Shown here piece by piece: positions 12,587-14,002 of a DNA stretch of 14,002 bases. A model generated the notes under the pieces. It ran no database searches. It saw only the letters and a list, made by a program, of their open reading frames with translations, and had not been told where the DNA came from. How positions within the stretch are numbered: the stretch's first letter is position 1; every line of letters begins with the position of its first letter. The position numbers were made by a program, and so were the translations under genes. This stretch comes from Phycisphaerae bacterium (GTDB lineage Bacteria > Planctomycetota > Phycisphaerae > Tepidisphaerales > Tepidisphaeraceae). The stretch covers positions 1-14,002 of the forward strand of contig JACMJD010000080.1 of assembly GCA_014380825.1 (NCBI GenBank), written 5' to 3'.

Positions 12587-12611
12587 CTTGGCACCTGCGT
12601 ACAATCGCGTC

Positions 12612-13211
12612 ATGTCCGACGTTGTCGCCCTCACCTACGACACACTCCCGCCGCTGAGCCACCTCCGTCGCGAGATCGACGAGCACGGCAACGTGCGGAT
12701 CTCTGTCGCAGCAGGTGAACCCGGCGCGCTCGCGCGTCGCGCCGCGATGCACGGCACCGCGTGGATCAGCATCGTCTGGTCGACGCTGATCACCGCGTCA
12801 CTTGCGGCGCTGCTCTTCCCGATGTTCCTGGCGAATCGTCCGCAGCCACGCTGGCTTTACGAAATCCTGATGATCGCCGCAGGCGTGTTCTTCAGCGCGA
12901 TGTTCCTGCTCGTCTGGTGGCTGGAATTCCGCAAACGCATGGACGACATTGAGCGGGCCAGCTTGCAGATGACCGTAGTCAGCGCGTCGCCGCGCGAATT
13001 GCTGGTCGAATCGGTCGGGCCGTTCGGAAGGATCAGCAAATCGCTCGCGCCATCAGGCGATTTGTATTGCAAACGGATGCCCGGCGCACGAATCGAGTGC
13101 CTGCATGTCGAAGCATTGGACGGCGAGATTACGCTACTTTTTCCCGGGCTGTCCACGCGCGAGCTGCGCTGGATCGCCGCTGAAATCGTCCGCGCGACGC
13201 GCGCGGCTTGA
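12612..13211 (+). CDS. Uncharacterised two-helix membrane protein
   Basis: The 199-residue protein has an N-terminal cytoplasmic part of about 48 residues with a proline pair (TLPPLSHLRREIDEHGNVRI), two membrane helices at about 51-74 (WISIVWSTLITASLAALLFP) and 83-104, and a C-terminal domain of about 90 residues ending LSTRELRWIAAEIVRATRAA. This plan resembles small membrane proteins with a PH-like C-terminal domain, but no family was recognised. The ATG at 12612 was chosen because sequence upstream of it in the same frame lies inside the perfect hairpin (12517-12586). No ribosome site is visible. It lies 104 nt after the FRG gene and 36 nt before the DUF2961 gene on the same strand, so the last two may be co-transcribed. 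Confidence 0.7.
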   Translation: MSDVVALTYDTLPPLSHLRREIDEHGNVRISVAAGEPGALARRAAMHGTAWISIVWSTLITASLAALLFPMFLANRPQPRWLYEILMIAAGVFFSAMFLLVWWLEFRKRMDDIERASLQMTVVSASPRELLVESVGPFGRISKSLAPSGDLYCKRMPGARIECLHVEALDGEITLLFPGLSTRELRWIAAEIVRATRAA

Positions 13212-13247
13212 CACCCGCGCCGCGCGCGGTTGATCTCTCTCGCACTC

Positions 13248-14002
13248 ATGGCCAACTCCTCCAGCTTCAACGGGCTCGATCTGCATCTGGGGAATCTCTA
13301 TCGCCTGTCGAACGCGCAGACGCGTTCGATCTCGGCGGAGAATCCCACCGGTGAAAAAGGCAAAGGCGCGATGGCCGCAACCAGCGGGAACAAAGCGGCG
13401 CGAGAGTTAGGGCTCGGCTGGAAAGTCGCGCCGTGTACGACCATCAAGGCCGGCGAAGAGCGCGAGATCGCCAACATCACCGGGCCGGGCGCGATCCAGC
13501 AGATCTGGATGACGCCCACCGGCACTTGGCGGTACACGATCATCCGCATCTACTGGGACGACGCGACCGTGCCCAGCGTCGAATGCCCGATCGGCGATTT
13601 CTTCGCCTGCGGCTGGGGACAGTATTCGCCGCTGTCTTCGCTGGCGGTGTGCGTGAATCCGGGGAGCGCGTTTAACTGTTACTGGTGCATGCCGTTTCGC
13701 AAGCGCTGCCGCATCACGATCACCAACATCGACGAGAACAACATGACGTTGTTCTATCAGATCAACTACACGCTCACCGATGTGCCGGAAGACGCCGCGT
13801 ATTTTCACGCGCAGTTCCGCCGCGTGAATCCGCTGCCGTACAAGGATGTCTACACGATCCTCGACGGCGTGAAGGGTCGCGGGCAGTACGTCGGCACGTA
13901 CATGGCGTGGGGCGTACACAACAACGGCTGGTGGGGCGAAGGCGAAATCAAGTTCTACCTGGACGGCGACACCGAATTCCCCACGATCTGCGGCACCGGC
14001 AC
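13248..14002 (+). CDS. Partial DUF2961-family (GH172-type) glycosidase
   Basis: The gene runs off the right edge; 251 codons and two bases are visible. The start MANSSSFNGLDLHLGNLYRL and motifs TRSISAENPTGEKGKGAMA (residues 25-43), GPGAIQQIWM (80-88), YWDDATVPSVECPIGDFFA (102-120), NCYWCMPFRKRCRITITN and GWWGEGEIKFYLDGD (227-241) followed by FPTICGTG identify DUF2961. Members of this family, now glycoside hydrolase family 172, cleave furanoside links such as alpha-D-fructofuranosides and D-arabinofuranosides. The Glu residues in GEGE and in the TEDY motif expected just past the edge are the likely catalytic pair. There is no signal peptide, so the visible form is cytoplasmic. No Shine-Dalgarno sequence is present. 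Its exact sugar cannot be told from sequence; AraB at 9192 hints at pentose use, but only weakly. Confidence 0.85.
   Translation, partial: MANSSSFNGLDLHLGNLYRLSNAQTRSISAENPTGEKGKGAMAATSGNKAARELGLGWKVAPCTTIKAGEEREIANITGPGAIQQIWMTPTGTWRYTIIRIYWDDATVPSVECPIGDFFACGWGQYSPLSSLAVCVNPGSAFNCYWCMPFRKRCRITITNIDENNMTLFYQINYTLTDVPEDAAYFHAQFRRVNPLPYKDVYTILDGVKGRGQYVGTYMAWGVHNNGWWGEGEIKFYLDGDTEFPTICGTG

Noticed and set aside
10924..12594. 556-codon open frame on the minus strand opposite sodC and the FRG gene
   Set aside because: It lies antisense to two well-supported genes, reads as arginine- and valine-rich shadow protein, and passes through two hairpins. It has no family motif.
9192..13247. Reading araB to DUF2961 as one arabinose-use operon
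   Set aside because: sodC and the FRG gene stand between them, sodC has its own ribosome site, and hairpins fill several of the gaps; no other pentose genes are present.

Overview
The window looks like a stretch of a planctomycete chromosome, most likely a Phycisphaerae-type or uncultured planctomycete. The grounds are a short PEP-CTERM exported protein, a membrane protein ending in a CxxCGYDLRAT...CPECG zinc ribbon of the kind common in that phylum, several genes without a clear Shine-Dalgarno sequence, moderately high GC, loosely packed single genes on both strands, and many short intergenic repeats. No tRNA, rRNA, CRISPR array, integrase or transposase gene was seen.

Layout. Positions 1-2248 (all minus strand): the first codons of a probable HDOD-domain protein, a helix-turn-helix/receiver fusion regulator, and a 417-residue protein of unknown function. 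Positions 2309-3160 (plus): a promoter with palindromes, a leader hairpin, a PEP-CTERM exported protein and a bidirectional terminator. Positions 3189-4937 (minus): rpsD (S4) with its terminator and, upstream, a protein with the 'ANRRNAKKSTGPRT' N-terminus. Positions 4938-5552 form a gene-free island packed with small repeats. Positions 5553-7121 hold two membrane-protein genes that converge with no base between their stop codons. Positions 7304-8876 hold two lipoprotein genes (one a glycine-zipper/EF-hand protein behind a sigma-54-like promoter) and two long hairpins. Then come a small zinc-ribbon tail-anchored protein, araB-type ribulokinase, a Cu/Zn superoxide dismutase lipoprotein, an FRG-domain protein, a two-helix membrane protein and the start of a DUF2961 (GH172-type) glycosidase.

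The genes do not form one obvious pathway. The two cell-envelope lipoproteins, SodC and the PEP-CTERM protein are all exported products. AraB and the DUF2961 protein could both serve pentose or furanoside use, but they are 2.4 kb apart and araA and araD are absent here.

The strongest unexplained signal is structural. Four long hairpins built from short repeated words (79-146, 8031-8117, 8748-8876, 11577-11688) sit in gaps between genes. A single-arm copy of one of them lies in frame inside the gene at 3981-4937. A perfect 25-bp-arm hairpin (12517-12586) and a REP-like hairpin (5408-5467) add to this. In the element at 79-146 three of five stem mismatches become G-U pairs only on the strand that the flanking genes are transcribed from, and the inner stem at 11614-11652 shows the same pattern with its single mismatch. 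That suggests some of these elements act, or are maintained, as RNA.
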